Part shown: positions 16,212-26,300 of the stretch, in pieces
Layout of the letters: the number at the start of each line of letters is the position of its first letter
Numbering within the stretch: the stretch's first letter is position 1
Position numbers and translations under genes: made by a program
The notes under the pieces: model-generated
The model's input: only the letters and a program-made list of their open reading frames with translations
Told to the model about the DNA's origin: nothing
The model's database searches: none
NCBI RefSeq assembly: GCF_016650695.1
Contig: NZ_JAEKFH010000006.1
Location: 372,001-436,000 of the forward strand
Direction of reading: 5' to 3'
Source of the DNA: Pseudomonas sp. TH41
Lineage (GTDB): Bacteria; Pseudomonadota; Gammaproteobacteria; Pseudomonadales; Pseudomonadaceae
Length of the DNA stretch: 64,000 nt

Positions 16212-16985
16212 ATGAAAGATCAGGTCCATCACGCTGCGGCCGCGGGGTATAAAGTCGGTGCTGATACTTACGTCCGTGGTCGTCCGGACTACCCGCCGCA
16301 GGTGGCCGATTGGCTGACGGAGACACTCGGCTTGAACGCGGATAAAGCCGTTATTGATCTGGGCGCGGGGACCGGAAAATTCACCGGTCGGTTGTTGGCG
16401 ACCGGAGCACAGGTGATTGCCGTGGAACCCGTGGCGCAGATGCTCGAGAAATTGTCCGCGGCCTTTCCTGACGTGCTGGCCGTGAGCGGCACCGCCACAG
16501 ACCTGCCGCTGCCGGATGCTAGTGTGGATGTGGTGATCTGCGCCCAGGCCTTTCACTGGTTCGCCAGCACCGAGGCGCTGACTGAAATTGCCCGAGTGCT
16601 CAAACCCGGCGGCAAACTGGGGCTGGTCTGGAACCTGCGTGATACTCAGGTGAGCTGGGTGCCGAAGCTGGATGCGATCGTCAATGCGCTGGAGGGCGAT
16701 ACCCCGCGTTATTACACCGGGGCCTGGCGCCACGCATTTCCACATGCGGCGTTCGGTCCGCTGCAAGCGCAGCAATTCAGCCATGGGCACACGGGTTCAC
16801 CGGAGGATGTGATTTTCAACCGTGTGCGCTCTACCAGTTTTGTTGCGGCATTGCCGGCGGCGGAGCGGGCGAAGGTTGATGAGCAGATCAGCGCGATGAT
16901 TGCCGCCGAGCCAGAATTACGGGGGCGGGGCGTGGTGACTGTGCCCTATGTGACGGCGGCATTTGTGGCGGTGAAGGGCGGTTAG
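16212..16985 (+). CDS. Class I SAM-dependent methyltransferase
   Basis: A 257-residue methyltransferase of the UbiE/COQ5-like Methyltransf_11 type. Motif I is VIDLGAGTGKFT, motif II acidic strand VIAVEPVAQML, and motif IV DVVICAQAFHWF; a post-motif VLKPGGKLGLVWN completes the SAM-binding fold. The ATG at 16212 has GGAGA seven bases before it, so the open stretch back to 16191 is not used. The substrate cannot be inferred; the HWF motif is common in small-molecule methyltransferases. It is a single gene followed by a REPIN array. Confidence 0.88.
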   Translation: MKDQVHHAAAAGYKVGADTYVRGRPDYPPQVADWLTETLGLNADKAVIDLGAGTGKFTGRLLATGAQVIAVEPVAQMLEKLSAAFPDVLAVSGTATDLPLPDASVDVVICAQAFHWFASTEALTEIARVLKPGGKLGLVWNLRDTQVSWVPKLDAIVNALEGDTPRYYTGAWRHAFPHAAFGPLQAQQFSHGHTGSPEDVIFNRVRSTSFVAALPAAERAKVDEQISAMIAAEPELRGRGVVTVPYVTAAFVAVKGG

Positions 16986-17003
16986 ATCGGAGGTGAAGCC
17001 ATT

Positions 17004-17316
17004 CGCGAGCAGGCTCGCTCCCACACTGGATTTTGTCGGACACACAATCTGTGCCCGCTGGAAATCTACTGTGGGAGCGAGCCTGCTCGCGATGGGGGAT
17101 AACGATAACGCGTGTTTCCTGAATCAACGCGGCGCTTTCCATTCCATCGCGAGCAGGCTCGCTCCCACACTGGATTTTGTCGGGCACACAACCAGTGCCC
17201 GCTGGAAATCTACTGTGGGAGCGAGCCTGCTCGCGATGGGGGATAACGATAACGCGTGCTTTCTGAATCAACGCGGTGCTTTCACGTCCATCGCGAGCAA
17301 GCTCGCTCCTACACAG
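17004..17316. repeat. Tandem REPIN array, 144-bp period
   Basis: Two complete copies and the start of a third copy of a 144-bp unit. Each unit holds an inverted REP pair (CGCGAGCAGGCTCGCTCCCA / its reverse complement) plus a linker GGGGATAACGATAACGCGTG. Successive REP starts are at 17004, 17148 and 17292. The last copy carries the variant REP GAGCAAGCTCGCTCCTACA. The copies differ at only a few positions. No gene is seen between 16986 and 17346. Confidence 0.92.
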
Positions 17317-17346
17317 GGGTTGCGGTGTGCGAGTAATTGATTGGTA

Positions 17347-18300
17347 TCACCCCAGCATGCGAATGGGTTCGCCGGCAGACCAGGCCTGAATGTCCTCGAT
17401 CATCTGTGAAAAGAACTGCTGGTAATTGTGTTGGCTGACGTAGCCAACGTGAGGCGTCGCCAATACATTCTCCAGCGTTCTGAACGGATGATGCGCGGGC
17501 AGGGGTTCCTGGTCGTACACATCCAGCGCCGCGCCCGCCAGTCGCCGTTTTTGCAGGGCCTTGATCAGTGCAGACTCGTCGACAATCGGCCCACGGGCGG
17601 TGTTGACCAATAACGCAGTGGGCTTCATCCAGTCCAGTGCCTGAGCGTCCACCAAGCCTCGGCTGCGATCACTGAGCACCAGATGGACCGACAGCACATC
17701 GGCCTGTTCGAACAGTTCCTGTTTGCTGACATAGGTCACGCCGACTTCAGCGGCTCGTTCAGCCGTCAGGTTTTCGCTCCAGGCGATGACCCGCATGCCG
17801 AACACCTGACCGAACTGGGCGACACGTTGGCCGATGCTGCCTAGCCCGAGGATCGCCAGGGTTTTGCCGTGCAAATCGCCACCCAGGCCTTGTTGCCACT
17901 GGCCGGCGCGCAGGGCGTTGGCTTCGACCACCAGGTTGCGGGTCGCGGCCATGATCAGTGCCCAGGTCAGTTCCGGGGCGGCGTGTTTGTAGCTGTCGGT
18001 GCCGCTGACGTGAATGCCCAGCGCAGCGGCGGTTTTCAAGTCCAGGGCCGCGTTGCGCATCCCGCCGGTGACCAGCAGCTTGAGTTTCGGTAACCGCCGC
18101 AGCAGGTCCTCATCAAATCGGGTGCGCTCACGCATCACGCAGATCACTTCAAACTCGCGCAGACGTGCTGCCATCGTCTCGTTGTCGGACGGATAATCAT
18201 GGATAAAACTCACCGGGCCTATGGCGTCCAGAGCCGACCAGTCCACCACGCCACGGGCCACGTCCTGCCAGTCATCAATTACCGCGATCTGCACAGCCAT
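17347..18300 (-). CDS. D-2-hydroxyacid dehydrogenase family protein
   Basis: A 317-residue NAD(P)-dependent dehydrogenase of the D-isomer-specific 2-hydroxyacid family. The Rossmann motif is ILGLGSIGQRVAQ. The catalytic Arg lies in LVNTARGPIVDE, the Glu near ALDVYDQEPLP, and the catalytic His in ATPHVGYVSQ. ATG at 18300, 13 bp after the stop of the hydrolase gene, so the two form an operon. The substrate is unknown; D-3-phosphoglycerate dehydrogenase-like naming would be too specific. Confidence 0.9.
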   Translation of the reverse strand: MAVQIAVIDDWQDVARGVVDWSALDAIGPVSFIHDYPSDNETMAARLREFEVICVMRERTRFDEDLLRRLPKLKLLVTGGMRNAALDLKTAAALGIHVSGTDSYKHAAPELTWALIMAATRNLVVEANALRAGQWQQGLGGDLHGKTLAILGLGSIGQRVAQFGQVFGMRVIAWSENLTAERAAEVGVTYVSKQELFEQADVLSVHLVLSDRSRGLVDAQALDWMKPTALLVNTARGPIVDESALIKALQKRRLAGAALDVYDQEPLPAHHPFRTLENVLATPHVGYVSQHNYQQFFSQMIEDIQAWSAGEPIRMLG

Positions 18301-18313
18301 CAGCCTTACCTCA

Positions 18314-19339
18314 TCAACGAACGGGGTTGGTTTTGTTCAGCCAGGCGAGCAGGGCCTGGTGGAACTCTGTGGGTTCTTCCATCTGCGGCGCGTGACCCAT
18401 GCCGGGGAACTCGACGAGCGTCGACTGCGGGATCAGTTTTGCCACGTGCTTGCCAAGGACGTCGTAATGACCGATTTTCGCCTTGACCTCGGGTGAGGCG
18501 ATGTCGCTGCCGATGGCGGTGGTGTCGGACGTGCCGATCATCAACAACGTCGGCATCTTCAGGTCCTTGAACTCGTAGTACACCGGCTGGGTGAAGATCA
18601 TGTCGTAGATCAGCGCCGAATTCCATGCCACTTGCGTATGTCCAGGGCCTTTGTTCAGGCCAGCGAGCATGTCCACCCAGCGATCGAACTCCGGCTTCCA
18701 GCGGCCACCGTAATAGGTGTTGCGCTCATAGGTGCGGATGCCGTCGGCCGTGAGCTTCAGTTCGCGTTCGTACCATTGATCGACCGTGCGATAGGGCACG
18801 CCGAGCGCCTTCCAGTCTTCCAGTCCGATAGGGTTGACCAGCGCCAGTTGCTCGACTTGATCGGGATATTGCAACGCATAGCGGGTGGCGAGCATGCCGC
18901 CGGTGGAGTGCCCGAGCACGCTGGTTTTCTGGATGCCGAGGGCTTTGAGCAACTGCTGGGTGTTGGTGGCCAGTTGCTGGAAGCTGTATTGGTAGTTGTC
19001 CGGTTTGCTGGAGGTGCAGAAACCAATCTGGTCCGGGGCGATGACCCGGTAACCGGCCTCGCTCAGGGCTTTGATCGAACTGTCCCAGGTCGCGCCGCAG
19101 AAATTCTTGCCGTGCATCAACACAATGCTGCGACCGTTGGCCTTGCCATGCGCGGCGACGTCCATGTAACCCATTTGCAGGGCTTTGCCCTGGGACTGGA
19201 AGGCGAAATGCTTGACCGTGTAGGGATACTCGAAGCCTTGCAGTTCCGGCCCGTATTCCGGGCCTTCAGCGTGAGCGATGACGGGCAGTGCGGCGGTCAG
19301 CAGCAGGCCGGGCAGCCAGCGGGTGAGGACGAGGGGCAT
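18314..19339 (-). CDS. Exported alpha/beta hydrolase
   Basis: A 341-residue alpha/beta-fold hydrolase with a signal peptide (MPLVLTRWLPGLLLTAALPVIAHA). The nucleophile elbow is GHSTGGMLA (Ser), the oxyanion region VLMHGKNFCG, and the catalytic His is in GMGHAPQMEEP near the end. The start at 19339 is chosen because GGAG precedes it and the signal peptide begins there; the frame is open 30 codons further. It is the upstream partner of the 2-hydroxyacid dehydrogenase gene. It is likely periplasmic and acts on an ester or similar bond. Confidence 0.88.
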   Translation of the reverse strand: MPLVLTRWLPGLLLTAALPVIAHAEGPEYGPELQGFEYPYTVKHFAFQSQGKALQMGYMDVAAHGKANGRSIVLMHGKNFCGATWDSSIKALSEAGYRVIAPDQIGFCTSSKPDNYQYSFQQLATNTQQLLKALGIQKTSVLGHSTGGMLATRYALQYPDQVEQLALVNPIGLEDWKALGVPYRTVDQWYERELKLTADGIRTYERNTYYGGRWKPEFDRWVDMLAGLNKGPGHTQVAWNSALIYDMIFTQPVYYEFKDLKMPTLLMIGTSDTTAIGSDIASPEVKAKIGHYDVLGKHVAKLIPQSTLVEFPGMGHAPQMEEPTEFHQALLAWLNKTNPVR

Positions 19340-19455
19340 GGGGGCAACTCCATAGGAAATCGGCCGATGCTGGAACGGCACGATTAGGGCGACATTAAAC
19401 ACAGGCAATCGCCGTGCATGATCGTTCAACCCTTCCAGCCCAATGCCGCCGAACT

Positions 19456-19902
19456 TTAATGGGCAGGGTAGTCCGCCACCACGACGTCAGTGCCGTCCTT
19501 TTTCAGACCAATCACTTGGTACGCATCGCTCATGCCGTCCATTTCCATGCCGGGCGAACCCATGGGCATGCCGGGGGCGGCCACACCCAACAGATCATCG
19601 CGCTTGCTCAATGCCAGCACCTGATCGGCCGGCACATGGCCTTCGACGAATTTGCCATTGATCAACGCTGTGTGGCAGGACGCCAGGCGTGGCGGCACAC
19701 CGTGCTGTTGCTTGAATTCACTCATGTTGGCTTCAACGTGGTCTTCGACCTTGAAGCCGTTGGCTTCCAGATGGCTGATCCATTTTTTGCAGCAGCCGCA
19801 ATTGGCATCGCGGTGGACTTCGATCGGGATCAGGTCGGCAGCCTGGGCGAGGGAAGAAATGAACAGGGCGCTCAGGGCGACCAGACGTAGGTGGTTTCGC
19901 AT
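19456..19902 (-). CDS. DUF411 family exported metal-binding protein
   Basis: A 148-residue DUF411 protein with signal peptide (MRNHLRLVALSALFISSLAQA). The family motif is CGCCKKWISHLEANGF, followed by the conserved Cys in LASCHTALI and a Met-rich PGMPMGSPGMEMDGM tail. DUF411 proteins are often found with copper or other metal resistance genes and are thought to bind metal. ATG at 19902 starts the signal peptide; the longer frame to 19938 is unlikely. No metal-resistance neighbours are present here. Confidence 0.9.
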   Translation of the reverse strand: MRNHLRLVALSALFISSLAQAADLIPIEVHRDANCGCCKKWISHLEANGFKVEDHVEANMSEFKQQHGVPPRLASCHTALINGKFVEGHVPADQVLALSKRDDLLGVAAPGMPMGSPGMEMDGMSDAYQVIGLKKDGTDVVVADYPAH

Positions 19903-20014
19903 AAAATCTCGCGTCGAAATACGGCCAAAAAAATGCATTCTGACCGGTTTTTCCGGGAATGAGCTACGAGATTGTTTCTAACTAATACCGCAAACGATGC
20001 CCCCTGTGTGCCTC

Positions 20015-20104
20015 CCCTGTGGGAGCGAGCTCGCTCGCGATGGTGTATCAGCTACATTGATGTCGACTGACACACCATCGCGAGCAAGCTCGCTCCTACA
20101 GGGG
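20015..20104. repeat. REPIN
   Basis: Inverted pair of CCTGTGGGAGCGAGCTCGCT-like and GAGCAAGCTCGCTCCTACAG units with inner GGTGTATCAG/CTGACACACC arms, between the DUF411 gene and the aldo/keto reductase stop. Confidence 0.88.
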
Positions 20105-20127
20105 GGCATTGTTTGGGTGAGAATCGG

Positions 20128-21123
20128 TCAACGATCGAGCAACTTCATCACCTCTTCCGGATAACGCAAACCGGCAGTGGCATTCGCCGGAAATATCGCT
20201 TCCAGCGCGTGCAACTCCTCGCGACTCAGCTTCACGTCCAGCGCGGCGACATTTTCTTCCAGGTATTTACGCTGCTTGGTTCCCGGAATCGGGATCAGGT
20301 AGTCGCCTTGGGCCAACACCCACGCCAGCGCCAGTTGGCCGGCGGTCACGCCTTTTTCTGCGGCCAGGTCCTGCACTTGCTGCACCAGCAACAGATTCTT
20401 CGCGAAGTTTTCGCCTTGAAAGCGCGGGCTGAAGCGACGGTAGTCGTCCGCTGCGAAATCATCCGGACTTTTCAGGGCCCCGGTCAGAAAACCCCGGCCC
20501 AAGGGGCTGTAGGGGACAAAGGCAACGCCCAGTCGCTGACACGCCGCGAGGCAGCCGTTTTCCTCTTGATCGCGGCTCCACAGCGAGTATTCGCTTTGCA
20601 GCGCGCTGATCGGGTGCACCTTGTGTGCTCGCTCCAGCGTCGCGGCCGAGGCTTCGCTCAAACCCAGGTAACGCACCTTGCCGGCCTTTACCAGTTCGGC
20701 CATGGCGCCGACGGTTTCCTCGATGGCCACCTGCGGGTCGATTCGGTGCTGGTAGTACAAATCCAGCGTTTCCACACCGAGGCGTTTGAGGGTGCCGTCG
20801 ATGGCTTGGCGAATGTATTCCGGTCGGCCATTTACGCCGCGTGCGCCGGGGTTGGCCGGGTCGCGGACGATGCCGAACTTGCTCGCCAGAAACACCTGGT
20901 CGCGCTTGCCGACAATTGCTTTGCCGATCAGCGTTTCGTTGGTGTGCGGCCCGTACATGTCGGCGGTGTCGAGCAGGTTGATGCCCAATTCCAGCGCGCG
21001 ATGCAGGGTGGCCGTGGCTTCGCGGGTGTCGGTGCCGGTCGTATAGAAATCGGTCATGCCCATGCAGCCTAGGCCGATCGCTGACACTTGCGGACCGTTT
21101 TTACCCAATTGACGTGTTTGCAT
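20128..21123 (-). CDS. Aldo/keto reductase
   Basis: A 331-residue NADPH-dependent aldo/keto reductase (TIM barrel) that reduces carbonyls. The Asp/Tyr catalytic pair lies in LLDTADMYGPHTNE, the active-site Lys in FLASKFGI and the His in LYYQHRIDP. The C-terminal cofactor-binding IPGTKQRKYLEENV follows. The ATG at 21123 has AGGGAG upstream; the frame is open to 21201 without a better start. It is divergent from a LysR gene 115 bp away, which probably regulates it. Confidence 0.92.
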   Translation of the reverse strand: MQTRQLGKNGPQVSAIGLGCMGMTDFYTTGTDTREATATLHRALELGINLLDTADMYGPHTNETLIGKAIVGKRDQVFLASKFGIVRDPANPGARGVNGRPEYIRQAIDGTLKRLGVETLDLYYQHRIDPQVAIEETVGAMAELVKAGKVRYLGLSEASAATLERAHKVHPISALQSEYSLWSRDQEENGCLAACQRLGVAFVPYSPLGRGFLTGALKSPDDFAADDYRRFSPRFQGENFAKNLLLVQQVQDLAAEKGVTAGQLALAWVLAQGDYLIPIPGTKQRKYLEENVAALDVKLSREELHALEAIFPANATAGLRYPEEVMKLLDR

Positions 21124-21238
21124 GAAATCAGCTCCCTGTGAATGTGAAACCCATTGTTGATCTCGACAGAAACAAGATAAACCGGGTAAAACTGCTATCA
21201 CTATTCGTAAATTCTAAATAATCAGTCGGGACACCCCA

Positions 21239-22165
21239 ATGGACCGTTTCAACGCGATGCGCGTGTTCACCCGAATCGTCGAGCTGGGTGGGTTTGCCAA
21301 GGCCGCTGACAGCCTGCAACTGCCCCGGGCTTCGGTGACTATTTTGATCAAGCAGCTCGAGGCGCATCTCGGCGTGCAGTTGCTGCAACGCACGACAAGG
21401 CAGGTCAGTCTGACGCTCGACGGGGCGGCCTACTATCCCCGTTGCGTCAGGTTGCTGGCAGACCTGGAAGAAACCGAAGCGGTGTTTTCCGCTGCCCGCC
21501 AAAATCCCAAGGGTTTGTTGCGGGTCGACATGCCAGCGGGGGTAGGGCGCCTGATTGTGATCCCGGCATTGCCGCAGTTCACGGCGCGGTATCCCTTGAT
21601 CGAGTTGGAGATTGGTCTGAATGACCGACCTGTCGACCTGATTCGCGAAGGTGTCGATTGTGTGCTGCGTGGCGGCTCGTCACTGGACGATTCGCTGGTG
21701 GCGCGGCCGTTGGTCATGCTGGATCAGGTCACGTGCGCCAGCCCCGATTATGTGCAGCGTCACGGCACGCCGCAGTGTCTGGCGGATCTTCCGGGGCACC
21801 AAATGGTGGAGTACGTTTCCAGCAGCAGCGGCAAGCGCTTCGGGCTGGAGTTTGTCGTCGATGGCGAGGTACAACCGATCAACCTGCCCAAGCAGGTCTC
21901 GGTCAACAGTGCCGATGGTTATCTGGCTGCGTGTGAGGCCGGGTATGGGTTGGTCCAGACCCCGTACTATCACGTGGCCCGCCAATTGAAGGAGGGACGT
22001 TTGATTGAGGTCTTGAGGAAGGTGCCGCCACCGGGTATGCCGTTGACGGCGCTCTATCCTCCTCACCGCCAGTTGTCACGGCGGGTTCGGGTGTTCGTGG
22101 ACTGGATGGTGGAGCTTTGCACACAGCCGGAAAATGATTTTCTCAGGAAGGCCTCAGGCCGTTGA
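21239..22165 (+). CDS. LysR-family transcriptional regulator
   Basis: A 308-residue LysR-type regulator. The N-terminal winged HTH (MDRFNAMRVFTRIVELGGFAKAADSLQLPRASVTILIKQLE) is followed by the usual two-lobed effector domain. It is closest in style to the DmlR/YafC-like group, which often sits divergent from oxidoreductases. ATG at 21239. It probably controls the divergent aldo/keto reductase and itself; the inducer is unknown. Confidence 0.92.
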   Translation: MDRFNAMRVFTRIVELGGFAKAADSLQLPRASVTILIKQLEAHLGVQLLQRTTRQVSLTLDGAAYYPRCVRLLADLEETEAVFSAARQNPKGLLRVDMPAGVGRLIVIPALPQFTARYPLIELEIGLNDRPVDLIREGVDCVLRGGSSLDDSLVARPLVMLDQVTCASPDYVQRHGTPQCLADLPGHQMVEYVSSSSGKRFGLEFVVDGEVQPINLPKQVSVNSADGYLAACEAGYGLVQTPYYHVARQLKEGRLIEVLRKVPPPGMPLTALYPPHRQLSRRVRVFVDWMVELCTQPENDFLRKASGR

Positions 22166-22173
22166 ATGGAACG

Positions 22174-22311
22174 CTAGCGATGTTGGTAGTAACCCGGTCC
22201 GCCGTGGTCGTAATAGCGATCGTGGTGCCAGCCACCGTGGGGGAAAATAATGCAGCCGCTCAAGGACAATATGGCAAGCAGGGGAATCAGCAGTGTGATT
22301 CGACGGAACAT
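22174..22311 (-). CDS. Small lipoprotein, 45 aa
   Basis: A short gene with ATG at 22311 and TAG stop. It encodes a lipoprotein signal peptide (MFRRITLLIPLLAILSLSGC) with lipobox LSGC, so Cys20 is the lipidation site. A short mature tail rich in His, Gly and Tyr follows (HGGWHHDRYYDHGGPGYY). It lies convergent with and eight bases from the end of the LysR gene. The His-rich tail could bind metal, but there is no direct evidence. The clear lipobox supports it as real. Confidence 0.75.
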   Translation of the reverse strand: MFRRITLLIPLLAILSLSGCIIFPHGGWHHDRYYDHGGPGYYQHR

Positions 22312-22474
22312 TTGTAGATCCTCATGGTTATAGCCGCAATGAAGCTAAAACTCTTCATCGGCTGTAACATGAGACCCCGATTGCAGCGCCTCATTCCCGT
22401 AGAACGGTAGGGGCTTGGCATGCATTCGGATACAAACCGGATACAATTTTCAGGCACACGTTCAGGAAATGGCA

Positions 22475-22663
22475 ATGACTCAGTCGCAACGTTTGAAATA
22501 CTCGATTCTGATTTCGCTGGTGGTGCTGGCGATCATGTTCGGCCTTTCGTATCTGCAGAACACCGGTGTCATCAGCGAAAAGCTGTTCCAGTACATCGCC
22601 ATTGGGGTGGCGGTGATCGTGGTGGTGGTCAATGGCGTGATGCGCCGCAAGGTCAAGCCCTGA
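22475..22663 (+). CDS. Small membrane protein, 62 aa
   Basis: A two-helix membrane protein: YSILISLVVLAIMFGLSYL and FQYIAIGVAVIVVVVNGVM, then a basic tail RRKVKP that puts both ends in the cytoplasm. The ATG at 22475 is preferred because AGGAA lies six bases upstream; an in-frame ATG at 22469 is too close to it. Unknown function, no partner genes. Confidence 0.7.
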   Translation: MTQSQRLKYSILISLVVLAIMFGLSYLQNTGVISEKLFQYIAIGVAVIVVVVNGVMRRKVKP

Positions 22664-22682
22664 GCGACGCGTCGGGGGCGGG

Positions 22683-23000
22683 TTACTCGCCGTGGAGAAC
22701 GGCGAGAGCCTGCGGGTGCAGGCTGTAGCTTTTGTCCGGGTTCAGGATAATCACGCCTTCACTGCACAAGCGTTTCAAGACTTCTCTCACACTCAAAAAA
22801 GACATGGGAACATCCAGGTCCAATAACTGAGTGTGCACGCCGCGCACGCCCAGGCTGCGATCGCTTTCGGCGGCGATCAGCAAGGCGTCGATGACTTTCA
22901 GGCGAATCAGACTGGTTCGCAAGCCAAAGCTCTTGAGTACAAACCGGATCCGCTCATTGCCATGGCGATCGGTACGTTGTTCGAAAACGACGGTGCTCAT
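22683..23000 (-). CDS. Fur-like winged-helix protein without metal-binding domain (105 aa)
   Basis: A 105-residue protein whose core (LKSFGLRTSLIRLKVIDALL...FLSVREVLKRLCSEGVI) follows the pattern of the Fur N-terminal winged helix. There the G-L-R/K-x-T-x-x-R-x-x-V element and the recognition helix before the wing are recognisable. It stops where Fur proteins go on to their metal-binding dimer domain, and it has one Cys and few His. It is either a stand-alone DNA-binding protein or a shortened relative. ATG at 23000. Confidence 0.65.
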   Translation of the reverse strand: MSTVVFEQRTDRHGNERIRFVLKSFGLRTSLIRLKVIDALLIAAESDRSLGVRGVHTQLLDLDVPMSFLSVREVLKRLCSEGVIILNPDKSYSLHPQALAVLHGE

Positions 23001-23236
23001 GTAGTGCCCTTTGGTGCAGGGTTACCGTCCGTTGGCGTTTGCGAGTGGTGCATGCAAAAAACTCCTTTTCAGAGTCTGATCAGGAAAAATGGGTGCGCTC
23101 AATCAATGAGACGTATCAGTACGGCAAATCATGAAGGCTCAAATGTAGAAATTTTGTCGACGCCACGTCAGCAACCTGTGAGATGCCGCACAAACACCTC
23201 CTAAACTAATGCCAGTCAGTTAGGCGAAACACGATC

Positions 23237-23353
23237 TGTAGCAGCTGGCGAAGCCTGCGTTCGGCTACCTGTAGGAGCGAGCTTGCTCGCGATGGTGTGT
23301 CAGTCGAGGGATTTGTAGCTGACACACCATCGCGAGCAAGCTCGCTCCTACAG
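23237..23353. repeat. REP cluster: single palindrome plus REPIN
   Basis: A small palindrome around GTAGCAGCTGGCGAAGCCTG at 23237-23268 is followed at once by a REPIN (CTGTAGGAGCGAGCTTGCTC and inverse) at 23269-23353. The gap 23001-23378 holds nothing else that I can support. Confidence 0.82.
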
Positions 23354-23378
23354 GCAGCCGACTGGATCCTGCTGCGGT

Positions 23379-26300
23379 TTACGGGATGCTGGTGTGTAAC
23401 TGGCGTCCCAAGTGGCTGATCAGCCAGGTCACGCTATCAGCGTTAGCCAGTTGCACTGCCAGCCTGATCATTGGATCTTTTTTGAAGATTGTGCGAGCAC
23501 CGGCCAGATTGTCCTGGCCGGTCAAGCTCAAAATATGATCCTTTACCCGGTCAGTATCGTCATTAACCGTACTGCCCAGATCCTCCCACTCACCGTTATC
23601 GGGGTTCAGAACGTTGAACAGCTGTGTATAGGGCGTTTTGGTCGACAGTGCGGTGTCCTGTAGTTCGGTCAAGGCGGTCTTGAGATCAGTGGCAGCAGGG
23701 CTGGCTGTTCCTATCAGGTCGACGAAAGGCCTGCCAGAGTCAAGGTAAGCAATGTCCTCGGTGTTGCCGTGAAGGTGCGAAACCTCATGGATCAGCGTGG
23801 CCGCCCGGGCATGGGTGTTGATGGGAAAGGCCGCGTCGGACAAATGCGGGCGGTATACGTCGAAACGGGGGGAGAAGAATCTCTCTGTCAGATAGATTTT
23901 CTGTTTAGGGTCGTTTAGAAGGGTAAAACCGAAGCTTTCGTCCGTGCGATCAAGGAGGCTGCCGACGACAAAACGCCTGGAGTTCGGCTTTCTGAGCGAG
24001 GGGTCCAGCAAGGCCGCAAAAATGTCGCCGAGCATTTTCTCCAGCTTCTCTACGTGCGCGGGCAACACGGCAGGTACATCAATAAAATCCTTGATTAGCT
24101 GATGCACGGGGGTGACCGTATCGTCAGTCGCCTTCAGCAGTTGCAGATTCCGAACGCTGTTCCAGGCATAGGTGGTTGCCAGGTCCAGCGCCTGCTCAAT
24201 CTGACGAGCCTTGCGCGGAAAAATTTGCCGGATTTGGGGCATTCCATGTGCTTCGACATTCATGCTCTCCAACACCATCAGTGCGTTCTGAAACCGGTTG
24301 ATGAGGCTGAAGCGGGGGGCGGGTGTGCCTTTATCCAGAACCCATTGCCTGGATGCGTTCTGACGGAGATAAGGGCCACGGTTTTTTGTGTCGCCGATAC
24401 GCCAGCGGGTATCGTGCTGTGCGACGGGATACACCTTGCCTTCAACGGGTCTGTAGTGTTTTTTTGTCGATGGATCCGTGTAGAGCCCAAGCGTGGAATC
24501 GAGTGTCAGCGAACCCAGATCGATGTCGATGCTCTCATGACGCTTCAACTGTGTGCGTACGGGGGCAGTGACGTCGATGTCATGCCATTTGAGGGGGATG
24601 GCGGGTGTTTGTGGCGCAGACGCACGGGTCGTCGAAGGCAACTGCAGTTGAGTATCCATCGATTGGCGCAATGTCGCGAGTTGCGCAATGCCGCTGATGA
24701 ACGCTTTGATTGCCGCGCCCCACTTGTGCATTTGCAGGTCTTCGGCGGATTGCTTGATGTCGCGGTAGCTGCGCCATACCGTGAGCGGGTAGGCAAGCTT
24801 GCCTGCCAGGAACGTGAATGCCTCTCGCAGATCTTCACCCAACACATGCTTGATCGTTGCCCATTCGCTGTGCTTTTTGTCATCGGACTGACAGCCGAGC
24901 AATCGTGCCAACAGCTCGGCATTGTCGTTGAACAAGTGTTTGAACAGATTCCCCTTGATCGGATTGGACGCCAGCGTCACTTCGGTGAGGCGGTTGCTGG
25001 TGGTACTCATCCGGTTTTGAAGATGCAATCGATCAGCCGGCGGCAAGTTCATGACTACCCAGTCGAGCAATTCGCCACGCGTCTTCAGTTCTGCCAGCAG
25101 TTGTGTTTCATCCTTGTATTCCCGCAACCCGTGCCGAGGGCTGTGAGGCGCGATAAGGACCTGTGGCGCGGTGCTATCAACCGATGAGCCGATCAGATAG
25201 ACGCCGGGCACTTTAATCGTTTGGTCGCTTTTGATGCCCAGGAACTCAAGGGGGCGGATGATTGCGTGGGCGCCTTCGACGGTTGCACGGGCGATGGCGT
25301 CGGGCATGTCCATGACTTGCCGAATCAGATCGAACCCGGTTTTACTCAAGCGCTCTTGCAGCTTTTCGCTGTGGGCATAGTGCAGCAGCTGCCAGGGCAA
25401 CTGCGCGCAAAACCGCTTCCTGCGGTCCGCTGCGTTTGCCTGGCTGTCTGCAAAGGCTTCGTTCAGTGCTTTCTTTTGATGCTCGCCAAGGTTCAGGTTT
25501 CGTATCAGGTCTCTAATGTAGCTTTGGTCCATGTCCTCTGGAATCACGGTGGTATCGAGCGATACCAATTTGAAATGGGTGTTGTCCAGATCCTTGAAGT
25601 GGGTCAATGCAAAGTCGGTCAGGGTTTGGGGGCTGGTCGCGGACCTCGGGCGTGTGCTGATCTGGATCTGGACCTTGTCCGGATCGATCTCGAAGTTGTC
25701 TGCCTTGAGTTGTTTTTCAACTTCATCGTGAGCGGTGCGCGCCAGGGAGCGTATGCCGGTGAGATAGTCCTTATCCTCGGCGACATGGTTGAGGTATTGC
25801 TGAAGCAGCTCCCCATGCAGTATCTGATCTTCAACAGAGGCCTTGGCCAGCCAGGCCGGCAATTTTTGCTGGGTGGTCAGGGACCGGGCAATGTCCGTTG
25901 CACGGACTAACCCCGTCATCGGTTGGCGTAGCGCTACCAGTTTCAGAAGGCTGGCCAGGGCCGTCTCGGGGACCCTCGTGGCCAGCGCACGGGTGACGCA
26001 CGCCTTATCCAGCTGGAGATAGGGCTTTTGCACGTGATCGAAAAAATTGTCGTCTATTCGCTGCAACGGCGCAAAAGTGTAGGTCTGGCCGGGCAATCGT
26101 TCGCTGCGTCCAAGGTTTTCCAGAAGGCTGGTGCGATCATTTTCGTCTTTGAGGCGTCGTTCCAGCTCTGCCAGTAACGGCTTCAATGTGATGAAGGCTT
26201 CAAACCCCAACGCCGGTGTCCACAGAATCGCCTTGCCCGAATGTGTAGGGTCCAGGCCTCCGCGTTCGGTCAACACAAAGCAACTGGCCAGTTTCAAGAG

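Noticed and set aside
17004..17316. Possible CRISPR array from regular 144-bp repeats
   Set aside because: Units are near-identical along their full length, contain inverted REP pairs and have no variable spacers or cas genes.
16888..17340. Open frames over the REPIN array (both strands)
   Set aside because: They are made of repeated REP sequence; the repeats in the protein only mirror the DNA repeats.
20113..21072. 319-codon plus-strand frame
   Set aside because: Antisense to the aldo/keto reductase, which has clear motifs.
24102..25187. 361-codon plus-strand frame inside the toxin-like gene
   Set aside because: Antisense shadow; no motifs and no start signal. An immunity gene here was considered but is not supported.
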